Shown one piece after another: positions 63,824-64,000 of a stretch of 64,000 nucleotides of DNA. Below the pieces are notes generated by a model. The model searched no databases. It had not been told where the DNA came from and saw nothing but the letters and a program-made list of their open reading frames with translations. The stretch comes from Corynebacterium dentalis. GTDB lineage: Bacteria; Actinomycetota; Actinomycetes; Mycobacteriales; Mycobacteriaceae. The stretch lies in assembly GCF_900232865.1 (NCBI RefSeq), contig NZ_OCTS01000002.1:186001-250000 (forward strand), given 5' to 3'. Each line of letters starts with the position of its first letter. Position 1 is the first letter of the stretch. A program made the translations under genes and the position numbers.

Positions 63824-64000
63824 GTGAATTCTCCATTCGGTCTTCTTTGTGTGAAAGATCGGGACGTGCGGCCAGCTCACGAGTGTGCTCATTGACTAGC
63901 AACAGCAAGTGCATGAGCTTCCTTAACCCATCGTAAGGAAGTTTTGCCTCCAAGACAGCGGATGTGGCGGTGCTAACCCCCACACGTCCACGTCCATCGA
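63824..64000 (-). other. sucC leader / window end
   Basis: The bases before the sucC start hold its promoter. No other gene is evident before the window ends. Confidence 0.4.

Overview
The window is a GC-rich, mycolic-acid-type actinobacterial chromosome segment, almost certainly from a Corynebacterium. The evidence is gene order: sigD, whiB3, groEL1/groES, tsaD/rimI/tsaB, tsaE/alr, glmS, glmM, rpsI, rplM, an ESX-4-like type VII secretion locus, truA, rplQ, rpoA, rpsD, rpsK, rpsM and infA follow in the order known from Mycobacterium tuberculosis (Rv3414c to Rv3462c). They are interrupted by corynebacterial insertions such as nadA-nadC. A LAXTG wall protein, a DtxR-type iron box and a CIRCE heat-shock operator fit the same assignment. 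The species cannot be fixed from the sequence alone.

Positions 1-18200 are housekeeping. They hold the 5' part of sigD, whiB3, groES-groEL1 under CIRCE, nadA-nadC (NAD synthesis, no nadB), a TsaB-RimI-TsaD triple fusion, a lipid kinase, a divergent pair of FAD enzymes (an alkylglycerone-phosphate-synthase-like oxidase and glpD), an Alr-TsaE fusion, glmS and an alpha/beta-hydrolase-like protein that has lost its nucleophile. Two fusions thus carry three t6A tRNA-modification subunits (TsaB, TsaD and TsaE).

Positions 18200-33420 are the type VII secretion region. Around glmM, rpsI and rplM lie a WXG100 pair, an Rv3446c-like membrane protein, EccC, EccD, a mycosin, EccB and an unassigned membrane protein. 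On the far side of glmM a translationally coupled trio encodes an EspC-like small helical protein, a 20-cysteine proline-rich protein without a signal peptide, and a small helical protein. I regard this trio as the best candidate for an undescribed export module.

Positions 33420-50450 hold truA, an unusual coupled set (M20 amidohydrolase, S9 peptidase, circularly permuted ATP-grasp), and then ribosomal and core genes (rplQ, rpoA, rpsD, rpsK, rpsM, infA, map, adk, secY). A divergent quinone reductase/TetR pair is inserted next, followed by rplO, rpmD, rpsE, rplR, rplF and rpsH.

Positions 50450-58500 are an accessory island splitting the ribosomal cluster between rpsH and rplE. It holds a DtxR-box-controlled iron-siderophore ABC transporter without a binding protein, a DedA protein, an MMPL transporter behind a CsoR-family-like operator, and a LAXTG surface protein. 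After rplE-rplX-rplN come two tandem paralogous secreted proteins sharing an FGWDEET motif, set among strong inverted repeats, and finally sucD and sucC. No rRNA, tRNA, CRISPR array or insertion sequence was found.
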